Source: Nostoc sp. PA-18-2419 (lineage in GTDB: Bacteria > Cyanobacteriota > Cyanobacteriia > Cyanobacteriales > Nostocaceae). From it: DNA of 50,243 nt. The notes under the pieces were generated by a model that saw only the letters and a program-made list of their open reading frames with translations, made no database searches and had not been told where the DNA came from. A program made the translations under genes and the position numbers. The DNA is taken from NCBI RefSeq assembly GCF_005869855.1, contig NZ_SZNH01000030.1, positions 25,647-75,889 on the forward strand, written 5' to 3'. Numbering within the stretch: position 1 is the stretch's first letter; every line of letters begins with the position of its first letter. Below, one piece after another: positions 42,518 to 50,243 of the stretch.

Positions 42518-42973
42518 ATGGTGAGAGGATTGAGAGTTAGTATGCTGCTGTTGGCAGTCTTAGGAAATTTAATATGGTCATTTACTGCCAAGGCAGATTA
42601 TAAGGGCAAACTCACTGTGGAAATTGATGGATTAAAGAATAAACAAGGACAGGTTTGTGCGAGTATATTTGCTAACAGTCAAGGATTTCCTAACCAAGGC
42701 GATCGCGTTTTACAAGGACAGTGTATTAAGATTACTGATACTCCCTTGCTGATTACCTTTGAGAACTTGAAAGCAGGTAATTATGCCGTTGCTGTGATCC
42801 ACGATCAAAATAGCGATCGCACTCTCAATCGTAATATTCTTGGTATACCCATCGAAGGCTTTGGATTTTCCAGAAACCCAGTAATTACCACCAGTGCCCC
42901 CAAATTTAGCCAAGCAGCATTTTTGGTAGCAGGACCGAACACTAATATTCAAGTCCAGTTGAAATATTTTTAG
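42518..42973 (+). CDS. DUF2141 secreted protein
   Basis: A 151-residue exported protein: signal peptide MVRGLRVSMLLLAVLGNLIWSFTAKA, then a single DUF2141 domain (KLTVEIDGLKNKQGQVCASIFANSQGFPNQ ... ITFENLKAGNYAVAVIHDQNSDRTLNRNILGIPIEGFGFSRNP). The domain looks like a small beta sandwich; its function is unknown. A GACGAATGACCAATAACTAAGG leader of heptamer type precedes it, and AAGGAAAAA near 42505 is the ribosome binding site. Confidence 0.88.
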   Translation: MVRGLRVSMLLLAVLGNLIWSFTAKADYKGKLTVEIDGLKNKQGQVCASIFANSQGFPNQGDRVLQGQCIKITDTPLLITFENLKAGNYAVAVIHDQNSDRTLNRNILGIPIEGFGFSRNPVITTSAPKFSQAAFLVAGPNTNIQVQLKYF

Positions 42974-42989
42974 AACAGTGGGGAGTTAA

Positions 42990-43163
42990 AATAATTCGTA
43001 ATTCGTAGTTACAATCAGTGGGGGTCTTACCCCCTCTTTAATTACGAATTACGTTAGCGAGAAACAAGGGTCATTACGAATTAGTAATTATTTGGTCAAG
43101 GAGAGCAAAAAGCTTTATCCCAAAGGTATTGGGTAAAACCAAATTTATCGAACTCAGATTTAA
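42990..43163. repeat. AATTACG-type short repeats between convergent genes
   Basis: AATTCGTAATTCGTAG is followed by several separate AATTACGAATTA units up to 43172, with inverted partners able to form hairpins. The last unit borders the stop of the HEAT-repeat gene at 43164. Confidence 0.7.
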
Positions 43164-44300
43164 TTACGAATTACTATGTGAATCTTCTGACCTATTGTGT
43201 TGTTCCGGTAAGGCACGTATTCTATTCATCTGACTTAAAGCGTATCGTGCTGTTGCTTGCACTTCGGCATCTGGATCTTCGAGTGCATGACAGAGTATCT
43301 GACTCATTTGATTCATCATGTCATAAACACGCGTCAAGTCACGGATTGCATTTTGCCGCACCTGTGGACTTTCATCTTGCATTGAGATTGCCAAAGCACG
43401 GTTCATCGGTTTGAGTATCCGGGCACCAATTTCGGTCAAAGCAGCCAAAATTAAACTGCTTTCTTGAGAATCAGCATCAATCATCAGGTCAACCATTGGC
43501 TGAATTGCCCGGGAATCTCCCTGCTGACCCAAATCCCAAATCGCCTTGCGCCGCTTGGTGGAGTCAGGGCTGCGTAAATCTTGAATTAATTCATCAACGA
43601 TATTGAGTTTAGCAAGACGAGAAGTTCTTTCTGGTAGCAGCAATTGTGTAGTCGGTGGTAGCTGGGGTGTGTGTGGACTAGTTAGATTCTCTGGTGAAGA
43701 TGTTGTAATCGGGTCTTTTTTTACTTTATTCAAACTTTTATTATTTGATATTTCCGACTTTTGTACTTGCTTGACCTGAACAAACCATCTCAGCAGGTAA
43801 AGAAATGCCCCAACACTTCCTAAAACACCAACGGCAAATATTAACCACCACACAAAACTTCTCTCACTAGGCTGAGGTTTTGCACTTGGCTTAGGAGTCG
43901 CACTACCAGAGGCAATAATTGGAGAAGTGACAATCTGATTTTTGGCTGTTAAAGCTGCTTGCAGTCTCTTCCTAGTCTCTAAACCAGCAAGACCATCTAT
44001 TTTTAAACCCTTTACTTTCTGAAATTTCGCTACAGCGATTTCCGTAGCGGGGTTGTACTGTCCATTTACCACACCTCTGTAATATCCCAACTCTTTCAAT
44101 TGGGTTTGTAGTCTCTGCACATCTGATTTTCGACTACCATATCTCAAAACAGTTGGACTAGCAGAAACTCTTGAATTAGCTTGTGCAAGTTCTAAAACTT
44201 CAGCTACTGGGTTAGATGTAGCTGTGCTTGGGCGATTTAAGTAAAAACCCAGGCAACAAAAACAGGAAAATATCAGGATTGAGGAACGACATAGCCTCAT
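43164..44300 (-). CDS. Peptidoglycan-binding and HEAT-repeat membrane protein
   Basis: A 378-residue protein with an N-terminal hydrophobic signal or anchor (SSILIFSCFCCLGFYL). A PG_binding_1 domain follows (about 52-115: LRYGSRKSDVQRLQTQLKELGYYRGVVNGQYNPATEIAVAKFQ). After a Pro/Ser linker comes a transmembrane helix (about 150-175, WWLIFAVGVLGSVGAFLYLL). The C-terminal half (about 230-365) has HEAT-like repeats (DSTKRRKAIWDLGQQGDSRAIQPMVDLM, SPQVRQNAIRDL, DAEVQATARYALSQM). The layout suggests a link between the cell wall and a cytoplasmic protein-binding scaffold. The partner is unknown. Confidence 0.87.
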   Translation of the reverse strand: MRLCRSSILIFSCFCCLGFYLNRPSTATSNPVAEVLELAQANSRVSASPTVLRYGSRKSDVQRLQTQLKELGYYRGVVNGQYNPATEIAVAKFQKVKGLKIDGLAGLETRKRLQAALTAKNQIVTSPIIASGSATPKPSAKPQPSERSFVWWLIFAVGVLGSVGAFLYLLRWFVQVKQVQKSEISNNKSLNKVKKDPITTSSPENLTSPHTPQLPPTTQLLLPERTSRLAKLNIVDELIQDLRSPDSTKRRKAIWDLGQQGDSRAIQPMVDLMIDADSQESSLILAALTEIGARILKPMNRALAISMQDESPQVRQNAIRDLTRVYDMMNQMSQILCHALEDPDAEVQATARYALSQMNRIRALPEQHNRSEDSHSNS

Positions 44301-44394
44301 ATTGCAAGTTTTAGCCTAAACGTGCTTTTGAAGTCATGGATATTACAATACCTTCAAGGCGTCCAAATGTTAAGTGTTATTTGTTATTTGTTAT

Positions 44395-44466
44395 AGGAAA
44401 TTAGGGATTGGTGATTCAAATACCTTATTATCCATTTCCCAGTTTCTAGTCCCCAGTCCCCACAGG
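44395..44466. repeat. G-rich/C-rich dispersed repeat overlapping the transporter 3' end
   Basis: GAAATTAGGGATTGGTGATTC (about 44398-44418) and CTAGTCCCCAGTCCCCAC (44446-44463) are the two halves of a common cyanobacterial repeat. The C-rich half encodes the end of the transporter on the minus strand. Confidence 0.7.
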
Positions 44467-45486
44467 GTCAAATTTTTTGGTAGATGCTTCTAAAACTGGT
44501 TGCTGCATATTAGCTTGTTCGCCGACACTAATCGTGTTATTCTGCCGTGGTAGAGTATCACGTTGGTTAATCAGGTAGATGCTGATTAAAGTCAGGAAAA
44601 CACCTAGCCACTGTAAGGGGCTGAGAACTTCTGTTAGGAAGAGATTACCAAATAGTAAGGCAAAGACGGGTGTGAGAAAGGTGAGGGAACTCAGACTAGT
44701 GAGACTACCACTAGAGGCAAAGTAGAAAAATAATCCGTAGGCGATCGCACTGCCGAATACGGTAGCATAACCCAGAGCCACTAAATCGGATGCTCCTAAA
44801 TTCTGCCATTGCTGGGATTCCACAACCGATGAAATACCCCATAGTGGCAATCCACCCAAAATCATATGCCATCCTGTAGCGGTCACTGGGTCAGTATGTC
44901 GGCAGACAAACCGAATTAATACTGTTCCTATTGCCATTGATAAGGCTGCTAGCAACATCAACCACTCACCACTGGCAAACAAATCTTGCCAGTTACCAAT
45001 TGTGACATTTGCACCCGAATCAAGAATATAGAAAATCCATTCTTCTGGTAAACCAATCAAACTAATACCTGTGACTCCCAAGCCTAACCCCAGCCATCCC
45101 CAAAAACCAATACGTTCCTGGAATAACCACAACGATAGCAAAGCTACAGCCAAAGGTTGTGAGTCAATCATCACAGACCCTAACCCAGCACTGGTTCTGA
45201 CTAATCCTTCTGCCAAAAATCCTTGAAACAATGTTCCATCCACTAAGGCAAATAAGGCAATCCATAGCCACGCAGTCCAAGTTTTTGGCTGGGGTTTACC
45301 CATCAATACTCCTGCTATCAAAATTAACACCCCAGCTGGTAACAGACGTACGCCTGCCATAAATAAGGGTGTAGTGTGGGGTATCACTCCTTTCATTGCC
45401 ACCATTGCTGTCCCCCATAGGAAAAAGGGGGCAATTAACAAAACAGGAGCAAAGGTAAGTCGGAATGCACTGAGTTTCAGTTGCAT
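44446..45486 (-). CDS. EamA/DMT-family transporter
   Basis: A 346-residue member of the drug/metabolite transporter superfamily with about ten membrane helices in two EamA repeats (FAPVLLIAPFFLWGTAMVAMKGVIP... and LMLLAALSMAIGTVLIRFV...). I chose ATG 45486 (MQLKLSAFRLTFAP) over a TTG at 45513. Members export amino acids, sugars or drugs, or move nucleotide sugars; the substrate is open. The last five residues, VGTGD, and the TAG stop are encoded by the dispersed repeat GTGGGGACTGGGGACTAG, so the C terminus has probably been remodelled. Confidence 0.88.
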   Translation of the reverse strand: MQLKLSAFRLTFAPVLLIAPFFLWGTAMVAMKGVIPHTTPLFMAGVRLLPAGVLILIAGVLMGKPQPKTWTAWLWIALFALVDGTLFQGFLAEGLVRTSAGLGSVMIDSQPLAVALLSLWLFQERIGFWGWLGLGLGVTGISLIGLPEEWIFYILDSGANVTIGNWQDLFASGEWLMLLAALSMAIGTVLIRFVCRHTDPVTATGWHMILGGLPLWGISSVVESQQWQNLGASDLVALGYATVFGSAIAYGLFFYFASSGSLTSLSSLTFLTPVFALLFGNLFLTEVLSPLQWLGVFLTLISIYLINQRDTLPRQNNTISVGEQANMQQPVLEASTKKFDPVGTGD

Positions 45487-46309
45487 GGGTTTGCAGAGGC
45501 CTTTGTTTAACAAGCGTAAAAATTGCTTTACCTAATTTTACCGAATTATGTCGTTTTATGAAGAACAAATACTTATTTGTAGCTTTAAACACCTAATACT
45601 GGCTGCTAGATGGCTTAATTTTAAATGCTATTTAAGATAAAAATGATTGGAGATATAGAATTTGTGTATTACTGAAGACTTCACTTAGAAAGCAAAAAGT
45701 CAATAAATAAGGGTCTTTTTGTAACTGAAATTTTTAATATAGCGACTCACACAAAAACCCACAGCCAAAGATTATAAAAATTTCTTTTCCTACTCTCCAC
45801 TGCCTATTTTTAAGACAGGAATGAAGTTTTAAGATTATTGGATTTCATTTTTGAAGCTAATCTATTTAATCTAAACACGATTGCGAACAGAATAAATCTT
45901 GCAGGTAGTCTAACAAAATTGAGTATTAGTCAAGAATTTAGCTACATGAATTGTGCTTTTTTAAATATGGAACAACTAATACCCTTGAATGGAGTATTAC
46001 TAAGTGTAAAATACTGATATATTTATATATACATAAGAATGAGGATACCTAAGTTTCTCAAGCCTAGATATCCCCTTGCAACATAACCTAACAGTAATTA
46101 AACTGTTGCCTACATTCTAGTTGCTAAGCTTATTTATTCAAATACTTCTTAGGGAGATTTATATATTCTTTCTTTAGTAGGATGAAATATAATGTAATTT
46201 TAAAGAAATATAGATGAATTAAGTATAAATCGTATAAGCGCTTGGTTGCTTGCTATCAAGTGTTTAAGTAGGTACATAACCGCTTTGCAATGTACCTGTT
46301 TTCTGCCCT
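45487..46309. other. AT-rich intergenic region
   Basis: About 820 bp with no convincing gene between the divergent-looking upstream end of the transporter and the 3' end of ppx. A perfect 8-bp inverted repeat AGGTACAT/ATGTACCT lies at 46270-46297, close to the ppx stop; no U-tract follows on the ppx strand. GTTTAAGTAGGTACATAACC (46262-46280) resembles parts of the psbA upstream region. Confidence 0.45.
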
Positions 46310-47962
46310 CTAGGAGAAATCAGCAAAAGCAGACTTTTCTAAAGTCGCTACTAATTTCACGCGAAATTCTTCCTCAAATACTCCTTTTTTATAATCTAAA
46401 CTCCATAATTCTAAGGCACAATCATCATCAAACTGGGATGGGAAAATCAAGAGATTGACTTGGCGAAATTGGGGATAATATTCACATTTAACTTGAGCAA
46501 TTGCGCCAATTTGTCGCCGATCTAGCGCAACAGCTAATCTTAATATGGCACTCAATTGACTGACTATTTGTCGCTGCTGTTTAGTTAGTAAACATTGATA
46601 ATTTTCATGTTTTTTCTTGGGTGGAGATTTGCGGTGATAACGGGCTAAATTGGCAATGATTTCAATCTCAGTTTCTGTATAACCGAGTAATTCACCATTG
46701 CGAATTAGATAGTAAGAATGCTTGTGATGAGACGAGTGGCTAATATAATGGCCGCAATTGTGTAATATGGCAGCTGCCCACAGTAATTGGCGCTCATCGG
46801 CTCCCCAATTGTGTAGGATACCTTGCATTTGGTCAAATAAACTTTGGGCAAATTTTGCCACGCGATCGCTATACTCTAAATTAATATGGTACTTATTAGC
46901 AAGCTTTAGAACATTGCGTTCTCGAACTGAACTTTGATAGCGCAGTTTATCTTCAATTAAACCGTGAGAAAGCATCCAGTCTACAATTACGCCTTCTCTA
47001 AGAGAACGTTCGCAGACTGTTACCGACTCAATAGACAAAAGGGTCATTGCTTCCTGTAAAATTACTGCCCCCGCAAGTATCACTTCTGACCGTTTTTCTG
47101 GCATTCCAGGTATAGCGGCCCTTTCTGCATTACTCAGTTTTCGTAAACGATTTACCAACTCCCGTAAGTCCTTGAGACTAAACTGGTAACCATTGAGAGT
47201 GGAGGGAATAGTCCCTGACTTTTCTCGCGCATGAATCATCGCTAGAGTTTCAATAGTGCCGGCCGTACCCACCAAACGCCCAGATTCTCCAAACTCCAGG
47301 TTTGCTAATACTTCATCTACAGAACGTTCCAACATTCCGCGTGCATAAGCTTGCAGATATTGAAACTCGGTATTGCTGATGGGATCAGTGGTGATTAACT
47401 CATTAGTAAGTCGCACTGCACCAACTTTGGTGCTGGTGAGAGTACGGGGTTGGTGACTGTCTCCCAAAATTAATTCTGTAGAACCGCCACCAATATCAAT
47501 GATTGTGTGGGGCTGGTTGTGAAATTCCATTCCCGAGAGTACACCAAGGTAGATTCGTCGCGCTTCTTCTTGACCAGAAATCAAGTCAACGTTCAAACCC
47601 AATTCCACTTCTATACTGTGCAAAAAATCTTTACCATTGGGGGCTTCCCGTACAGCACTAGTTGCCACAGCAATGATTGTTTCAGCGTTGATTGTTTTGG
47701 CAACTTCTTGGAAGCGTCCTAAAGCAGCGATCGCTTTTTTAATAACCTCTGGTTTGAGTTCTCCTGTCGCAAGATTGCGATCGCCTAGTCTTACGGTTTC
47801 TTTTTCTCTGGCAATAATGCTAAAAGCTGGTAGTGTGGGGTCAATCTTCACCACTACCATGTGTAGAGAATTTGTTCCCAAGTCAATGGCAGCAATAATC
47901 CGGTGTTGGTCAACTGGTTGAGCTGGAATACTCTCCCAGCTAGGCGAAACTAAATTCTGCAT
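46310..47962 (-). CDS. ppx: Exopolyphosphatase / guanosine pentaphosphatase (Ppx/GppA)
   Basis: Hydrolyses terminal phosphates of polyphosphate, or pppGpp. At 550 residues it is a two-domain member of the family. The N-terminal ASKHA fold shows AAIDLGTNSLHMVVVKI, VATSAVREAPNG, SGQEEARRIYLGV and DIGGGSTELILG. The C-terminal helical part carries HD-type motifs (AAILHNCGHYISHSSHHKHSYYLIRN and later VALDRRQIGAI). Activity on polyphosphate versus pppGpp cannot be told from the sequence. It is divergent from the prenyltransferase gene. Confidence 0.93.
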   Translation of the reverse strand: MQNLVSPSWESIPAQPVDQHRIIAAIDLGTNSLHMVVVKIDPTLPAFSIIAREKETVRLGDRNLATGELKPEVIKKAIAALGRFQEVAKTINAETIIAVATSAVREAPNGKDFLHSIEVELGLNVDLISGQEEARRIYLGVLSGMEFHNQPHTIIDIGGGSTELILGDSHQPRTLTSTKVGAVRLTNELITTDPISNTEFQYLQAYARGMLERSVDEVLANLEFGESGRLVGTAGTIETLAMIHAREKSGTIPSTLNGYQFSLKDLRELVNRLRKLSNAERAAIPGMPEKRSEVILAGAVILQEAMTLLSIESVTVCERSLREGVIVDWMLSHGLIEDKLRYQSSVRERNVLKLANKYHINLEYSDRVAKFAQSLFDQMQGILHNWGADERQLLWAAAILHNCGHYISHSSHHKHSYYLIRNGELLGYTETEIEIIANLARYHRKSPPKKKHENYQCLLTKQQRQIVSQLSAILRLAVALDRRQIGAIAQVKCEYYPQFRQVNLLIFPSQFDDDCALELWSLDYKKGVFEEEFRVKLVATLEKSAFADFS

Positions 47963-48590
47963 CTAGTTTTTTCTCTATATTCAGAAGTGATGGCAAACGG
48001 TGGTATGTCGGGGTAGCTGACACTGATATTTATTGCAACACACTTGCTCAAATTCAGTGCTGAGTTACGAACTTTGAGTAAAGAAGTGAGATGTCCACTT
48101 AGCGAGAAGTCACTAGCTAGGGGCTATTTTACAGTTCTCATATAAGAGTACCGTTTAGACCCTCAAAGGGCGGCTTGTCATTGGCGTAACGCTATGGGGA
48201 AGCAGGCTACACCTAACCCTAACGTCTCCTGGAGAGAAAAGATATTTGAACTTCTTCCAAGGCGAGACGCCAAGGGCGAACGCTGACTCAACACTGGGCA
48301 CTCAGTTTGGTCGAGATTAATTGAGCTAAGTATATTTACTCAACTGCTGATAACTCTAGTGACTATTTAAAGATCTTTAAAGTTGCCACTTGGGGTTATG
48401 TTTTTACAAATAACAAATAACGTTATTCTATAGATGTAAAGATGTATGAATTAGGGAATAGGAACTGGGGATTTGAGACTATGGCTGGGGGCTGGGGACA
48501 AGGGAATAAAGTTAAAAAAACTATTTTCCAATGCCCAATACCCAGTCCCCAATATCTAGTCCCCTCTCCCTACTCCCTACTCCCCATGCT
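47963..48590. other. Divergent intergenic region crowded with dispersed repeats
   Basis: No gene is seen. About 48165-48290 holds GGCGTAACGCTATGGGGAAGCAGGCTAC and GGCGAGACGCCAAGGGCGAACGC, both typical Nostocales repeats. From about 48445 to 48590 a G-rich half (GGAACTGGGGATTTG, GGGGGCTGGGGACAAGGG) faces a C-rich half (CCCAGTCCCC, TAGTCCCCTCTCCC). The C-rich half abuts the prenyltransferase start and can form a long imperfect hairpin. Confidence 0.6.
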
Positions 48591-49478
48591 ATGTTAACGA
48601 CACCAGAACGCGATAAAAAACCAATTTGGCTTGTAATTATTCGTCTTTTGCGCTGGCATAAACCAGAAGGACGATTAATATTGATGATTCCTGCCTTATG
48701 GGCTGTGTTTTTGGCAGCAGCTGGGAAACCGCCTTTGCCTTTGGTTGGTGTAATTGTATTAGGTACTCTCGCCACAAGTGCAGTTGGGTGTGTTGTTAAT
48801 GATTTGTGGGATAAAGACATCGATCCAGAAGTGGAGAGAACGCGCGATCGCCCCTTAGCTTCTCGTGCTTTGTCTGTGAAAGTTGGGATTGTCGTCGCTT
48901 TTGTGGCGATGGCTTGTGCAGCAGTTCTGGCTTTTTATCTTAACCCGTTGAGTTTTTGGTTATCTGTAGCAGCGGTGCCTGTAATCCTGCTTTATCCAGG
49001 GGCAAAACGAGTGTTTCCGATTCCACAGTTAGTACTTTCCATCGCTTGGGGTTTTGCAGTATTAATTAGCTGGAGTGCGGTAACGCAGAGTATTTCCCAA
49101 CCAACTTGGTTACTTTGGGGCGCAACTGTACTATGGACACTCGGATTTGATACAGTTTATGCTATGAGCGACAAAGAAGATGATCGCCGCATCGGTGTTA
49201 ATTCTAGCGCTCTATTTTTTGGTGATTATGCCCCTGTAGCTATTGGAATTTTCTTTGCTGGCACCATCTTATTATTAGCTTGGTTGGGTGTAGTAATAAA
49301 TCTTCACCTATTTTTCTGGATTAGCCTTGGACTGGCTACTATCAGCTGGGTTTGGCAATCTCTGCAATTAAGAAAGCAAAACTTACCTAACCCTGTTTAT
49401 GCCCAAATGTTCCGGCAAAACGTGTGGATTGGTTTTATCTTGCTTGCTGGGATGATTTTTGGCTCTTTGTATTCATGA
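48591..49478 (+). CDS. 4-hydroxybenzoate polyprenyltransferase (plastoquinone pathway)
   Basis: A UbiA-family integral membrane prenyltransferase of 295 residues, likely the 4-hydroxybenzoate solanesyltransferase of cyanobacterial plastoquinone synthesis. The first Asp-rich motif is NDLWDKDIDPEVERTRDRPLAS and the second is DTVYAMSDKEDDRRIGV; both chelate Mg-prenyl diphosphate. About eight to nine membrane helices are seen. I chose ATG 48591 (MLTTPERDKKPIW). The longer frame from 48531 would add 20 residues coded wholly by a dispersed C-rich repeat. No Shine-Dalgarno sequence is left because the repeat reaches the start. Confidence 0.93.
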   Translation: MLTTPERDKKPIWLVIIRLLRWHKPEGRLILMIPALWAVFLAAAGKPPLPLVGVIVLGTLATSAVGCVVNDLWDKDIDPEVERTRDRPLASRALSVKVGIVVAFVAMACAAVLAFYLNPLSFWLSVAAVPVILLYPGAKRVFPIPQLVLSIAWGFAVLISWSAVTQSISQPTWLLWGATVLWTLGFDTVYAMSDKEDDRRIGVNSSALFFGDYAPVAIGIFFAGTILLLAWLGVVINLHLFFWISLGLATISWVWQSLQLRKQNLPNPVYAQMFRQNVWIGFILLAGMIFGSLYS

Positions 49479-49960
49479 ATTAGCGCTAAACAAAGATTTC
49501 CCGTCGTAGGCGGGTGGCGTCTCCACATCTAAAGGATTTAAAAAGTCAAATCTGAGCATTAACATCATATATACTTGAGGAATTTTGACCTGAAAAATTT
49601 AAACGGACTTTTTTGTAACAATTGTCTGCAAAAGGGCGATCGCTCCCTTGTAGGCTGTTAAGTAGCTCAACTTAATTAAATATCAAATTTGATTACGAGC
49701 AAAACTGAGTCAAAGAAGTAATCATAAAAATTACTATCTTACGTTTATTCAATGTTGACCTACTTAACAGGTGCATAACCACTGACTGTAAGCATTGCAC
49801 TTACACAAACGGATAAATTTGAAATAAATAAAACTAATAACTTATATCAGTTTCGTAAAAGTCATAAAACTTGATTAAATTAAGTAAAGCAATGTAAAGT
49901 AATATTACAGACGCAAATAAACCGTCTGATTCATAAACAAACAACCGCACTTATAAAGCA
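49479..49960 (+). promoter_or_regulatory. psbA upstream region with inverted repeats and candidate promoter
   Basis: No gene is seen. CTGTTAAGTAG (49655-49665) and CTACTTAACAG (49760-49770) form a perfect 11-bp inverted repeat with 94 bp between. TGTAAG-N7-CTTACA lies at 49787-49805. Near the gene, TTGATT (49871-49876) and TAAAGT (49895-49900), 18 bp apart, form a plausible sigma-70 promoter. A 10-bp palindrome, GTAATATTAC (49899-49908), overlaps it. The leader is AT-rich and the ribosome binding site is weak. Confidence 0.45.
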
Positions 49961-50243
49961 ATGACAGCAACCATTCAACGTCGCGAAAGCGCCAACGTAT
50001 GGGAGCGGTTTGCAAGCTGGATAACCAGCACCAACAACCGTCTCTACATTGGCTGGTTCGGAGTATTAATGATACCCACGCTGCTAGCCGCCACCGCCTG
50101 TTTCGTAATCGCCTTCATCGCTGCACCTCCAGTAGACATCGATGGTATCCGCGAACCAGTAGCAGGTTCGTTACTCTACGGAAACAACATCATCTCCGGA
50201 GCAGTAGTACCTTCGTCAAACGCTATTGGTTTACACTTCTACC
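49961..50243 (+). CDS. psbA: Photosystem II D1 protein, 3'-truncated by the window edge
   Basis: The D1 reaction-centre subunit of photosystem II. The visible 94 residues start [39 protein letters not shown], contain the first transmembrane helix ([15 protein letters not shown]), then [39 protein letters not shown]. All these are near-invariant D1 stretches. The frame is open to the last base. Residue 130, which separates low- and high-light D1 forms, is outside the window, so the isoform is undetermined. Confidence 0.97.
   Translation, partial: MTATIQRRESANVWERFASWITSTNNRLYIGWFGVLMIPTLLAATACFVIAFIAAPPVDIDGIREPVAGSLLYGNNIISGAVVPSSNAIGLHFY

Noticed and set aside
48531-48590. 20-residue N-terminal extension of the prenyltransferase
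   Set aside because: It is coded wholly by a dispersed C-rich repeat; the family N terminus fits the ATG at 48591.

Overview
The window is a chromosomal segment of a filamentous, most likely heterocyst-forming cyanobacterium (Nostocales; Nostoc/Calothrix/Tolypothrix-like). The evidence is photosystem genes (psaK, and the start of psbA), a plastoquinone prenyltransferase, the cyanobacterial nitrogen-signalling pair pipX-pipY, very frequent GCGATCGC (HIP1) octamers, and many heptamer tandem repeats (TAATGAC and AATTACG types) in the gaps. The genus is an inference; no marker here fixes it.

Layout. 1-1600: 3' part of folE, convergent trpF, and psaK. 1900-13700: a mostly co-directional housekeeping block with a CBS-containing site-2 protease, der, an orphan EcfT-type protein, a chorismate-binding enzyme (TrpE/PabB family), pipX-pipY, sepF, proC and a Ski2-like helicase. 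14000-24000: two small secreted proteins, smc followed by a PRC-barrel gene, a BON lipoprotein, an RNase D-like exonuclease and a TPR lipoprotein. 24000-34000: a DUF485/ActP acetate-uptake pair, a second site-2 protease, a PAS histidine kinase, an unrecognised 461-residue protein, a broken methyltransferase, and an esterase followed by an MprF-type aminoacyl-phosphatidylglycerol synthase. 34700-42500: three large sensor kinases, the last two adjacent paralogues. 42500-50243: a DUF2141 protein, a peptidoglycan-binding/HEAT protein, a DMT exporter, Ppx/GppA, a 4-hydroxybenzoate polyprenyltransferase and the start of psbA.

Two observations stand out. First, short dispersed repeats that normally sit between genes here also lie in frame inside proteins: twice in the chorismate-binding enzyme, three times in SMC (one palindrome is read in two different frames), and at the same helix-loop of two neighbouring histidine kinases. 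Related repeats also supply the last codons and stop of trpF and of the DMT exporter, and a heptamer array runs into the proC start codon. Second, the upstream member of the adjacent kinase pair has lost the N-box and both glycine boxes of its ATPase domain but keeps its phospho-acceptor histidine. It looks like a pseudokinase paired with an intact paralogue.

I saw no CRISPR array, intact transposase, tRNA or rRNA gene. Statements about insertion or degeneration rest on reading the sequence against remembered family motifs and have not been tested by alignment.
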